Origin: Bacteroidales bacterium
GTDB taxonomy: Bacteria > Bacteroidota > Bacteroidia > Bacteroidales > UBA932
Assembly (NCBI GenBank): GCA_016285455.1
Contig: JAEEQS010000010.1
Coordinates: 1 to 64,000 of the forward strand
DNA length: 64,000 nucleotides
Direction: 5' to 3'
Shown in pieces: positions 42,655 to 50,834 of the stretch (its first letter is position 1; each line of letters opens with the position of its first letter). The position numbers and the translations under genes were made by a program. Below the pieces are notes generated by a model that had not been told where the DNA came from, ran no database searches, and was given only the letters and a program-made list of their open reading frames with translations.

Positions 42655-42903
42655 TTATTTTGCTGAGATTCTCTCGAAGAGGAAGTCGTAGAGTTGGCTG
42701 AAGGTTGTGGTCTTCATAAGGTCTGTGCCCTTGATCTTTATGTCGAAAGTTTCTTCAATCAGGGCAACAAGGTCTACCAGAGAAAGACTGTCCAGATCCA
42801 AAGTTTTCTTGATGTCTGCATCCGGAGCAATGTCCTCTTTCTCTACTTCGAATTCTTCTGCCAGAATATCAATGGTCTTGGCAATGAGTTCTTCTTTTGT
42901 CAT
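42655..42903 (-). CDS. Acyl carrier protein
   Basis: An 82-residue acidic protein with the phosphopantetheine attachment motif DLDSLSLVDL (Ser near residue 39). Normal ACP length. It carries the growing acyl chain for the neighbouring ketoacyl synthase. It is probably specialised, as it lies in a cluster with its own synthase, acyltransferase and exporter. Confidence 0.9.
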   Translation of the reverse strand: MTKEELIAKTIDILAEEFEVEKEDIAPDADIKKTLDLDSLSLVDLVALIEETFDIKIKGTDLMKTTTFSQLYDFLFERISAK

Positions 42904-42924
42904 ATTGTTGGTTTTAGTTTGTTC

Positions 42925-44163
42925 CTAGAGGTTTTTGATCACAAGGGTGGAGTTGGTTCCGCCAAATCCGAAAGAGTTGGAAAGGAAGGTGTTGAAGCTT
43001 CTCTCTATCCTCTTTGCCGGAATGTTCAGGCGGGCTGAGTCTTCATCTGGCTCCTCAAAATTCACATTGGCGCCGATGAAGCCGTTTTTCATCATCAGGA
43101 TGGAGTAGATTACCTCGCTGGCTCCAGCCATCCACATCTCGTGGCCAGTCTGGCTCTTGGTGCTGGTTACAGGCGGCATATTGTCTCCGAATACCTGGTA
43201 AATGGCCTTTGCCTCGTTCTGGTCTCCCACCAAAGTGCTGGTGGCGTGGGCGTTTATGTAGCCTATATCTGCCGGAGTAAGACCGGAGTGCGCAAGAGCC
43301 ATCTTCAAAGACCGGGCCGGACCGTCTACGTTAGGCACGGAGATGTGGTCTCCGTTGGAAGAAAAACCGTATCCAAGCACCTCAGCGATGATAGGGGCGC
43401 CTCTCTTTACAGCGCTCTCGTAGTCTTCCAGAATAACCGTGGCCGCTCCGCCGGAAGGAACCAGTCCGTCTCTATGCTTGTCGAACGGGCGAGAAGCTTT
43501 TTCTGGCTCGCTCTCCCGCTTTGAGAAAGCTCCGATGCCGTCGAAACTGCAAACGGAGAACGGATTCACTTCTTGGGCTCCACCGCAGATTATCATATCC
43601 TGAAGGCCGTTCTGGATAAGCATTGAGCCCCAGCCGATGGAATGGCTTCCGCTGGCGCAGGCTCCTGATACTGTGAGGTTTATTCCCTTGAGCTTGAAGA
43701 TGCAGGAGAGGTTCATAGTTACGGTGGAATTCATGCTCTTGAAGATTCCGCCGCTGCCAATCAGGGAAGTGTCTCCCTTCTGTCTCATAGAGTCCACGCT
43801 TGCCACTACGGGATCAGCGCTGGAGTCGTTTCCGTAGAGAAGTCCCACTTCGTGGCTGTCTAGGTATTCCTGGTCTATCTTTGCATCGCGGAGAGCATCT
43901 GCCGTGGCGCAATATGCATACATTGCCTGTTCCGGCATATATACTCTCTGATTGCGGCTGAGGATTCCTTTCAGGTTAGGAATTTCCACGTGACCCGTAA
44001 GGGCAGACAGAAATCCCAGGTCCTTTCTGGCCTGGTCGAATACTATGCCGCTTTTTCCGTTATAGAGGGAATCCCTGACCTCGTCCAGAGACTTTCCGAT
44101 GCAGGAGTAGATTCCCATTCCCGTTATGACAACTCTTCTTTTCATATCTTGAACAAAGACCAC
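42925..44163 (-). CDS. Beta-ketoacyl-ACP synthase, FabF/KAS-II type
   Basis: A 412-residue thiolase-fold enzyme. The catalytic triad is intact: Cys in TVSGACASGSH, His in NAHATSTL and His in KSQTGHEMW. It condenses malonyl-ACP with an acyl starter. The start could be the annotated Met or the Met at MKRRVVITG (residue 7), the usual N-terminus. It overlaps the acyltransferase gene by 22 bases. The ACASG variant and the context suggest a secondary-metabolism synthase rather than housekeeping FabF. Confidence 0.85.
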   Translation of the reverse strand: MVFVQDMKRRVVITGMGIYSCIGKSLDEVRDSLYNGKSGIVFDQARKDLGFLSALTGHVEIPNLKGILSRNQRVYMPEQAMYAYCATADALRDAKIDQEYLDSHEVGLLYGNDSSADPVVASVDSMRQKGDTSLIGSGGIFKSMNSTVTMNLSCIFKLKGINLTVSGACASGSHSIGWGSMLIQNGLQDMIICGGAQEVNPFSVCSFDGIGAFSKRESEPEKASRPFDKHRDGLVPSGGAATVILEDYESAVKRGAPIIAEVLGYGFSSNGDHISVPNVDGPARSLKMALAHSGLTPADIGYINAHATSTLVGDQNEAKAIYQVFGDNMPPVTSTKSQTGHEMWMAGASEVIYSILMMKNGFIGANVNFEEPDEDSARLNIPAKRIERSFNTFLSNSFGFGGTNSTLVIKNL

Positions 44164-45488
44164 AGCCGGTCTTCCAGTTTTTCGCTTTCTTTCCTTAAAA
44201 GTTGCAAGATAGCAATTTTTGATTTTTTATAAAATCCCAAAAGGCGCAAATCCTCTTTCAAAGAGTCAAACCACTCTGTATAATACCAGCAGAATAGGGC
44301 CAGAAGAGGCATCATAAGCACATAAAATACAGCCATATAGATTGTTAGAAGCCACCATACCATAGCAAATGAAATTACCGCAAACAATGGAATGGCAATA
44401 ACGGCATTTACTCCAAGAAGGAAGGAAGAAGACAGCATTTTGTCTCCCACTCTTTTTGTCAGCCGCTTTGGAATGTTGTACAAAAGGAAATTCGGCCACA
44501 GCGAGAAAATCCAGACTGGAAGCAGAAGAATCATTCCAACAATCTTCAATATCGCTGAGCTCCAGGATACTTTTTTTCTCAGCGATTTGACCTTCAGCCT
44601 GTTTTTCTCAAGCTCAGCTCTCAGATTCTCCGTCTGGGCATAGAGAGATTCCCTGGTGCCGTCTTCCAGATTTGCCAGGGCTGAGACAAACTCTTTTTCC
44701 ACTTCCAGTTTCTGCGGAAGGCTGCCGTATTCTTTCTTGTGCAGACGGGCAAAGTTCTTTCCGTAATTGACTCTCAGGAAATCTATGGCGCTGTAGTTGT
44801 CCAAGTCCTGGATATCCAGCATCATAGAAGAGATTGCTTCTCGTACCGCGCTGTTGACCTGGCGCATTGCGGTACGGGGCTTTTCCTTGTAGAGCTCATA
44901 GTATGGCTTGAGGGAAATCGGAGAAGAAAACATCACGCACATTTCTCTTCTCATTCCAAAATAATTGGAGTAATGGTTGGCTACGGGAAGTATGAAGATT
45001 TCTTTCTCAAAGCCGCTTTTTTCAGCTGCCTGGAAGGCCATTGTTGTATAGCCTGCGGTAAAGTGCCCCAGATACCTTTTGTCCTGATGACCGGCCTCGG
45101 GGAAAATCATCACGCTCTGGCCGTGGTTCAGCAGGTGGAAACTGTCTTCAAAAGAAGCTCTATTCTTGCCTACATTGTCCAGCCCTTCAAAATTCATCCT
45201 GAAGGCCGGCATAACGCCCAGGAACCTGAGATATTTTTCCAGCAATTTGCTGACTGCAAAAATATCTGCCCTTGCCCAGAAGCGGGGCTTCCTTCCCGCG
45301 CCTTTGAAAGAGAGCATTACGGCAATGGCATCCACCAGGCAGTTCTGGTGATTGGATGCAATTACCTGCGGAGTTCCATCCGGAAGAATGTTTTCCGTTC
45401 TGATGTAATGTACCTTCCTGTACAGAAAATGATTGAACAGGAAACGGATGAATTCCTTGAAAACTATGTAATAAAGCCCTCCCTTCAT
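44142..45488 (-). CDS. PlsC-family lysophospholipid-type acyltransferase
   Basis: A 448-residue membrane protein. N-terminal acyltransferase motifs are ASNHQNCLVDA (catalytic His/Asp, with five residues between as in other Bacteroidetes members) and FPEAGHQDKRY. A helical linker and two or three transmembrane helices near the C-terminus (about 320-410) follow. It attaches acyl chains to an acceptor. It is placed before the ketoacyl synthase in the same operon. Confidence 0.82.
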   Translation of the reverse strand: MKGGLYYIVFKEFIRFLFNHFLYRKVHYIRTENILPDGTPQVIASNHQNCLVDAIAVMLSFKGAGRKPRFWARADIFAVSKLLEKYLRFLGVMPAFRMNFEGLDNVGKNRASFEDSFHLLNHGQSVMIFPEAGHQDKRYLGHFTAGYTTMAFQAAEKSGFEKEIFILPVANHYSNYFGMRREMCVMFSSPISLKPYYELYKEKPRTAMRQVNSAVREAISSMMLDIQDLDNYSAIDFLRVNYGKNFARLHKKEYGSLPQKLEVEKEFVSALANLEDGTRESLYAQTENLRAELEKNRLKVKSLRKKVSWSSAILKIVGMILLLPVWIFSLWPNFLLYNIPKRLTKRVGDKMLSSSFLLGVNAVIAIPLFAVISFAMVWWLLTIYMAVFYVLMMPLLALFCWYYTEWFDSLKEDLRLLGFYKKSKIAILQLLRKESEKLEDRLWSLFKI

Positions 45489-45504
45489 TGTCCTGGAAAA
45501 CAGA

Positions 45505-46719
45505 TTATTCCTGGTTAATCCAGTCTTCTATGTCAAACGGAGTCTTGTCGCCGAGGAAAAGATTCAGCACCTGATTAGCGATTTCGTGGCCGGCTCCGCT
45601 GTTTGCAAAATAGATTACGGTTTTCTTCTGTGCCGGCAGTATCACGAACAGCGCCTTGGTGTTGCCGTTGTCTCCCCAGTGCCAGAGCACCCTTCCGTAA
45701 TGAGGGTTCTCCTCTATGCCGATTCCAAGACCCCAGAATATGCTTTTCTTCTCGTCTATTGGCCTTACCTTAGGAGGGAACTGCGTTGCAGGTCCGCTGC
45801 AAGGGGTGATCATAAGGGCGTGAGTCTGTGGCTTGAGGCCCGTTCCGTTTAAGATAGCCTTCAGGAATTTTGTATAATCTATGGCGTTGGTCCTCAGGGT
45901 GTATGCCACGTTCTGCCTCGGGAATTGCCTTACGCCCTGGCTTTCTCCGTTTCTTCTTACAGATGCTGTTGTTATGCCCTCGAATTCCGGAATCCACTCG
46001 TAGGAGGAAAGCGGCATATCCAGTGGTTCAAACACATACTCCTTGGCTATGGACTGGATGTCTTTTCCCTTGATTGCCTCAACCGCTCTCTGCAGAAAAG
46101 CATAGCCTTCTCCTGAATAGCCAAAGATGGAATCTACAGGGAACGTGAACTTGATAGGAGAAGTTGGCCATTCGTCTGAAGACGGACTTGCCGCCCAGTC
46201 GTCTATGCCGCTGCGGTGCATCAGAATCAGCCTTGCAGTCAGCTTCTTGGCCATATCCTTGTCTACAAACCTGTCTATATCCGTATACTCGTACAGCGGA
46301 CGGTCTATGTCTATTTCCCCGTTGTCGTACATCTTGAGCACGATGTAGGCAAATACCACTTTGCTCAGGCTTGCGGCCTGGAATACAGCCTCTTTCTCGT
46401 AATCCGGCTTGCCGGTTTCCTTCCAGCTGTACTTCAGCTTGCTCCATTCTTCTGCCCCAACAGCGGCGGAGTCTATTGCCACGGGCTGCTGGTCAGACCA
46501 CGGGGTTACTCCCACTTGGCAGTATATGCTGTCATCCGGAGCGGTGTACTTTGCCTGAATCATAGGAATGTTGTGCTCCCTGATCATTGTCAGGAGAGAA
46601 TCCTCATAGACTTTCTGCCTCTGCTGCATAGCCTTTTCCTTGTTTTTGCATCCCGACAGGCTGAATACAAGAGATGCGCCTGCCAAAAGCAGACCTGCCA
46701 GGCAAAGCGCTTTTCGCAT
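45505..46719 (-). CDS. Serine hydrolase lipoprotein, class C beta-lactamase-like
   Basis: About 404 residues from MRKALCLAG at 46719, which yields a lipobox (SLSGC). The SxxK motif appears as QAASLSKVVF, with a Tyr-Ser-Gly where YxN is usual and HWGDNG (HxG) near the C-terminus. It belongs to the S12 peptidase/esterase group. The altered Tyr motif makes penicillin hydrolysis unlikely; ester or peptide cleavage in the periplasm is more plausible. It lies 16 bases upstream of the acyltransferase and likely heads the operon. Confidence 0.78.
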   Translation of the reverse strand: MRKALCLAGLLLAGASLVFSLSGCKNKEKAMQQRQKVYEDSLLTMIREHNIPMIQAKYTAPDDSIYCQVGVTPWSDQQPVAIDSAAVGAEEWSKLKYSWKETGKPDYEKEAVFQAASLSKVVFAYIVLKMYDNGEIDIDRPLYEYTDIDRFVDKDMAKKLTARLILMHRSGIDDWAASPSSDEWPTSPIKFTFPVDSIFGYSGEGYAFLQRAVEAIKGKDIQSIAKEYVFEPLDMPLSSYEWIPEFEGITTASVRRNGESQGVRQFPRQNVAYTLRTNAIDYTKFLKAILNGTGLKPQTHALMITPCSGPATQFPPKVRPIDEKKSIFWGLGIGIEENPHYGRVLWHWGDNGNTKALFVILPAQKKTVIYFANSGAGHEIANQVLNLFLGDKTPFDIEDWINQE

Positions 46720-46747
46720 TTGTACCATAGACTGCAACAAATTCTGT

Positions 46748-47482
46748 TTACAGGATTATACCAACGGAAATGTAGCTGAGCTTAGGACCGTACTCCTTCT
46801 GGAAGAGAGAGCTAGGGGCGCACTTAACATACAGCTTAACTTCCGGCAGACCAATGGTCAGACGATATTCAGGAGTGAATTTCTGAGTCTTCCAGTGCTT
46901 GTATTTAATTTTTTCCTTGGAGCTGCCTTCCTTGTACTTGGTAACTCCCTTTGCAGAAAAGTTGTAGTTTCCTAAGACATCAAATCCGAGCTTGAGATCA
47001 TCCATAACCTTTACCTCATAGCCAATAGCAGCGCCGAGCTCAAATACGTCCAGTCTGGATTTTCTCTTGCTGTGATTTATTGCGTCCAGAGACAAGACCT
47101 CAAAAGGAACAGCTTTGTAAACACCGCTTGGCTCACCAGGAATCCCATAGTAATAAGAGTTGGTTATCACATTCTTGTGGCGAGTTTTGAAGAACCTTGT
47201 TCCAAAGTTCAGGGCAAATGAAATCCTGTGCTGTTCAGCAGGCTTGTAGCTGAGGTTCACGATGTCGAATCCCAGTTCCCAGGACTTGAAGGCCTTCAGG
47301 CCCATTTCCTTTGGAGAATCCAGCGGAGCAACACCTCCGAAATAGAAATTCTCTCCGAATGATAAATTGACTTCTGATGTCTTTTCGTCGTCCGATACAG
47401 GAAGCACGTCAACATCTACAATCTGTGCCTGGAGGCTTGCAAACGCAAAGGCTGCCAGAGCGGTTAAAAACAGTTTTTTCAT
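46748..47482 (-). CDS. Outer-membrane beta-barrel-like protein
   Basis: About 244 residues from MKKLFLTALAAF at 47482. Signal peptide (ending SLQAQ) and repeated amphipathic strands. No closer family recognised. It lies 28 bases upstream of the serine hydrolase and may be co-transcribed. Confidence 0.65.
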   Translation of the reverse strand: MKKLFLTALAAFAFASLQAQIVDVDVLPVSDDEKTSEVNLSFGENFYFGGVAPLDSPKEMGLKAFKSWELGFDIVNLSYKPAEQHRISFALNFGTRFFKTRHKNVITNSYYYGIPGEPSGVYKAVPFEVLSLDAINHSKRKSRLDVFELGAAIGYEVKVMDDLKLGFDVLGNYNFSAKGVTKYKEGSSKEKIKYKHWKTQKFTPEYRLTIGLPEVKLYVKCAPSSLFQKEYGPKLSYISVGIIL

Positions 47483-47557
47483 ATCTTTTTTAATGTTGTT
47501 TTCTGCAAATAAACTCAATCGTGCAAAGATACTCTTTTATGCTTTTCAAGGCAAATT

Positions 47558-47657
47558 CCGCAAAATTGCGGCAAGCTTCCCGCAATTTTTCCATAAAACT
47601 GCGGAGAATATTCCGCAATTTTTGTATATTTGTGCCGGAAAAATACCGCAATTTGTT
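47558..47657 (+). promoter_or_regulatory. CCGCAATTT repeats around promoter of AAA ATPase gene
   Basis: The palindrome CCGCAAAATTGCGG (47558-47571) is followed by CCGCAATTTTT (about 47580), CCGCAATTTTT (about 47613) and CCGCAATTT (about 47646). A TATATTTG -7 box (47625-47632) lies among them, just ahead of the ATG at 47658. Repeated sites overlapping a promoter suggest operator sites for an unidentified regulator. Confidence 0.65.
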
Positions 47658-48830
47658 ATGCAATCACTTTATGATCAATTTAACAGGCTGCTGGAACTCA
47701 CTCCTATGGTTTTCTTCCGCGAGCAGCATAAAACCATAAACTGGAGAGTCCGGATACTGGGTATACTGGGTCAAAAAGGCGTGGGCAAATCCACTCTAAT
47801 TCTCCAGCACATCAAAAGGGAAGGCCTGGAAAAAGAATCGCTCTATGTTTTGGCAGATGATATTTACTTTAGCGCTCATACTCTAGTTGAACTTGCCCAA
47901 GCATTCTTTGCTCGCGGAGGAAAATATCTCTATATCGATGAGATTCATAAATACGACAATTGGAGCCGCGAAATAAAGAATATATACGATACTTTGCCAT
48001 TGCTGCATGTGGTTTATTCCGGCAGTTCAATGTTGGATCTTAAGCAGGGTGGCGCAGATCTTAGCCGCAGAGTAATTGAATACCATTTGCCAGTTTGGTC
48101 TTTTAGAGAATACCTCAATCTCCTTAATGGCTGGAGTCTTAAGCCTTCAACCCTGAATGAGATTCTCAAGGGAAAGGTTGATTTCCCATATGGCAAGCAT
48201 CGTCCACTCAAGTATTTTGATGATTATATGAAGAAAGGTTGCTATCCTTTCTTTGCAGATGAAGAATTTGAGACTCGTTTGCGCCAGATAATAAATACAA
48301 CTGTTGAACTAGACATACCCAAGTATGCCAAGATGACAATCGCCGCTACCCAGAAACTCAAGAAACTGATGTTCTACATTTCCAGAAACGTTCCTGTAAA
48401 AATTAACTTTTCTTCTATGGCTCGTGATCTTGATCTTGATAGAGATGACTTGCCCAAGTATCTGGAATATTTGGAGAAAGCAGAATTGGTTTCTGTGCTT
48501 AGAATTAAATCAAACGGAGATGCCGTTTTGCGCAAAATGGATAAGCTTTATCTCCACAATCCCAATATGGCATATGTTCTTTCCGCTCAGAATCCAAATA
48601 CTGGCAACAGCCGCGAAGCCATATTCTTCTGCTGGACAAAACAAAAGTTTGAGACTCTTGAATCAACGGTATCAGACTTTGAAATAGAAGGCAAGACCTT
48701 TGAAGTGGGTGGCCGTTCAAAAGGCAAGAAGCAAATAGAATTTGTCCCCGACGGTTATATAGTCAAGGACGATATCGAATATGCTTATGAGAACCAGATT
48801 CCACTCTGGATGTTCGGATTCCTTTATTAA
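47658..48830 (+). CDS. AAA-type ATPase, DUF4143-family-like
   Basis: 390 residues from MQSLYDQFNRLL at 47658, downstream of the promoter; longer upstream open frame is repeat and leader. Walker A GQKGVGKST (near 41-49) and Walker B YLYIDEIH are present. The C-terminal half resembles the nuclease-like domain found in this orphan ATPase family, common in Bacteroidota. Cellular role unclear. A strong terminator follows at 48833-48869. Confidence 0.8.
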   Translation: MQSLYDQFNRLLELTPMVFFREQHKTINWRVRILGILGQKGVGKSTLILQHIKREGLEKESLYVLADDIYFSAHTLVELAQAFFARGGKYLYIDEIHKYDNWSREIKNIYDTLPLLHVVYSGSSMLDLKQGGADLSRRVIEYHLPVWSFREYLNLLNGWSLKPSTLNEILKGKVDFPYGKHRPLKYFDDYMKKGCYPFFADEEFETRLRQIINTTVELDIPKYAKMTIAATQKLKKLMFYISRNVPVKINFSSMARDLDLDRDDLPKYLEYLEKAELVSVLRIKSNGDAVLRKMDKLYLHNPNMAYVLSAQNPNTGNSREAIFFCWTKQKFETLESTVSDFEIEGKTFEVGGRSKGKKQIEFVPDGYIVKDDIEYAYENQIPLWMFGFLY

Positions 48831-48832
48831 AA

Positions 48833-48869
48833 AAAGAAAGAGAAAAGCCAAACGACTTTTCTCTTTTTT
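48833..48869. terminator. Bidirectional terminator
   Basis: AAAGAGAAAAG and CTTTTCTCTTT form a perfect stem with A/T tracts on both sides. It serves the ATPase gene (plus strand) and tRNA-Glu (minus strand). Confidence 0.8.
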
Positions 48870-48870
48870 G

Positions 48871-48942
48871 TAGGAGATAGGAGAATCGAACTCCTATTTA
48901 GGGAATGAGAATCCCTTGTCCTAACCGTTAGACGAATCTCCC
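48871..48942 (-). tRNA. tRNA-Glu (anticodon CTC)
   Basis: On the minus strand the acceptor GGGAGAT pairs with ATCTCCT, the D-arm has TCTAACGGTTAGGA, the anticodon stem AGGGA/TCCCT holds loop TTCTCAT with anticodon CTC, and the T-arm is AGGAG-TTCGATT-CTCCT. 72 nt, 3' CCA not encoded. Confidence 0.93.
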
Positions 48943-49026
48943 GATATGTTTCCCGATAGGGACTGCAAAGATATGAATTTGTTTCAAATCTGCAAAAAAC
49001 ATCAAAAATCAGGGAAACAAGCGATG

Positions 49027-49060
49027 AAAAAAGCGGAGACCGTGCAGCCTCCGCTTTTTG
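49027..49060. terminator. Terminator after lectin-like fimbrillin gene
   Basis: AAAAAGCGGAG and CTCCGCTTTTT form a perfect stem 20 bases beyond the stop codon of the minus-strand gene at 49083. Confidence 0.8.
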
Positions 49061-49082
49061 AATTCAAAACCCTGGCAGGGGT

Positions 49083-50525
49083 TTAGAAAGCTAATGCGGC
49101 AAGAACATAGCCGCCATATAAAGTCTTTTCGCCATTGCCGGCGTGGCCTGAATTTGAGCTGGCTACAGATATATATCTCCATGCGTTGCCTGAGGAATAT
49201 TCTGTGCTTGTCCACCAATCAGTCTCTCCGCCCCAGCTTGTTATCAAATCGCTGCCGGTAGCATTTTTAACGCAATTGGTTAAATAGTAGAAACGTGATG
49301 TGTTTTTGCCAGTTGTGCCCAGGTTGTCATTAGTTCCGTTTACGGACTTGATGATCTGATTCCATTGGAAAAGAGAAGGAAGGAACCAGTTGCTTGTTCC
49401 TGAAGAAGGCTTGGCTTTAGTAGTTCCGCTGGCAACGGAAGTTATGTTGTTGTTGACTGCGTTGTAGAATGCCGGGAAATTTGTTTCGTCATCCTTTCCG
49501 GAACACAATGCAGAACCTGATTCTTTGGCAGCCAAAGCGCTTGTGATGTCTGTATATTGAGCCGGATTCTGAAGCCCTGTCGCTTCAGCCCATTTTTTTG
49601 TGCCGCTGCCTGCTGCTTTGGTAGATACGGCCAGCCCGTGCTTGTAGCCGGTTTCAGCTGTCTCATCGCCGAGGTAAACAATTACAGCGGAAACCAATGT
49701 TGAAGCCGCAACAGCATCGGCTTTGTCTTTGTAGAACTTGCCGTTGGCGCCTATGACATTTCCAATAGTTGCCATTTTTACGGTTGGAGTGTAGAACTTG
49801 CCGGCTGTAAGGCTGGCGGTTCCTTTGGCAACATATGGCTTGTCCGAAGCAGTTGCCTCAAACCACATCAAATCGCTGGAAGCAGGAAGAGATACATACA
49901 ACTCATTGGTTGCAGAGCCTGGAGTAACTGTGGTGATAATATTGTCTGAAGCGTCTTTGATTACAAAACGGGTAACGTCAAGATCGTTGGAAGCGTCTAC
50001 GTCCTTAACGGAGAACTTGCAGATTGCATATTGTGCAGCCAGGGTTGCTCCCCCGTTCAGGGTTGCGTCGGTGCCGTCTACGGAAATGGTTCCGGTTCCC
50101 TTGCGCACGTCTCGGTTGTTGCTGAGGGTTCCGTCTTGAGAAGAGAGAACTGTTGAAAGGATGTTTCCTGTTGTTCCGTCGGCTGCGCTGGCCGGATAGA
50201 TAAGAGTTACTGCTGTGCCGTTTGTAATTCCGCTTTGCAGGGTAGCGGTAATGGTAGCTGTTCCGCTGCTGTTTACTTCTTCAACCGTTGCAGTTGAGTT
50301 ATAAGCTGTTCCGCCTACAGAGTAAACCAGAGCTACTGTTTCATCTACAGCCCAGGAAGATCCTATGGAAGTGCCGTTGTCTGTAAGAGCTTTTGTTGAA
50401 GGAGCCTTTACTGTTGCCTTGAAAGAAACGCCTTTGATTTTTTCAGGAACAGTTTCATTTTTTGTGGAGCAAGCCATTGCCAACATAGCAACAGCTGCAA
50501 TGCTCAAAAGTAATCTTGCTTTCAT
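49083..50525 (-). CDS. Fimbrillin-like lipoprotein with C-type-lectin-like C-terminus
   Basis: A 480-residue protein. Lipobox LAMAC (Cys 19). The N-terminal half is a fimbrillin-like beta domain (TKALTDNGTSIGSSWAVDET). The C-terminal ~150 residues have NWFLPSLFQW and WWTSTEYSSGNAWRYI, the pattern of DUF1566/formylglycine-enzyme-like lectin folds used as tip adhesins. The same fold hosts variable residues in diversity-generating retroelement targets, but no reverse transcriptase is in this window. A small gene (50559-50702) precedes it in the same direction. Confidence 0.72.
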   Translation of the reverse strand: MKARLLLSIAAVAMLAMACSTKNETVPEKIKGVSFKATVKAPSTKALTDNGTSIGSSWAVDETVALVYSVGGTAYNSTATVEEVNSSGTATITATLQSGITNGTAVTLIYPASAADGTTGNILSTVLSSQDGTLSNNRDVRKGTGTISVDGTDATLNGGATLAAQYAICKFSVKDVDASNDLDVTRFVIKDASDNIITTVTPGSATNELYVSLPASSDLMWFEATASDKPYVAKGTASLTAGKFYTPTVKMATIGNVIGANGKFYKDKADAVAASTLVSAVIVYLGDETAETGYKHGLAVSTKAAGSGTKKWAEATGLQNPAQYTDITSALAAKESGSALCSGKDDETNFPAFYNAVNNNITSVASGTTKAKPSSGTSNWFLPSLFQWNQIIKSVNGTNDNLGTTGKNTSRFYYLTNCVKNATGSDLITSWGGETDWWTSTEYSSGNAWRYISVASSNSGHAGNGEKTLYGGYVLAALAF

Positions 50526-50558
50526 TTTGCTGTTCTTTTAGTTGTTTGACAATGTCTT

Positions 50559-50702
50559 TTAGAATGTGAATCCATCTCCGTCATTATCGTAATCATCATT
50601 ATCCGGGATAGAATTTGGACTGGTGATTTGAAGCAGGTTTTCTGTGTTTACTTGATAAACCCTGACCTGGGGTTTTAGGTAATTGAGTAAGATTTTTTTC
50701 AT
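50559..50702 (-). CDS. Small secreted-type or peptide-like protein
   Basis: 47 residues from MKKILLNYLKPQVRV at 50702. The product lacks a signal peptide and ends in an acidic tail (NDDYDNDGDGFTF). Similar short proteins ('YLKPxVxVYxV...LLQ.SP') often precede fimbrillin-like genes in Bacteroidales. Function unknown. It lies 33 bases upstream of the lectin-like gene. Confidence 0.5.
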   Translation of the reverse strand: MKKILLNYLKPQVRVYQVNTENLLQITSPNSIPDNDDYDNDGDGFTF

Positions 50703-50834
50703 TTTAGATACGTTTTTTAGGTAGATATGTTTTTGTAATCTCAAAATTACGAAAGGTTTAACCTAAAAAACACTATCCTTTGGTATAGACTTTTGGGGCG
50801 GACAAGCAATCTTTTGGATAGAAATGGGAGAATT

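Noticed and set aside
49083-50525. Diversity-generating retroelement
   Set aside because: Only a lectin-like candidate target is visible; no reverse transcriptase or template repeat is in the window.
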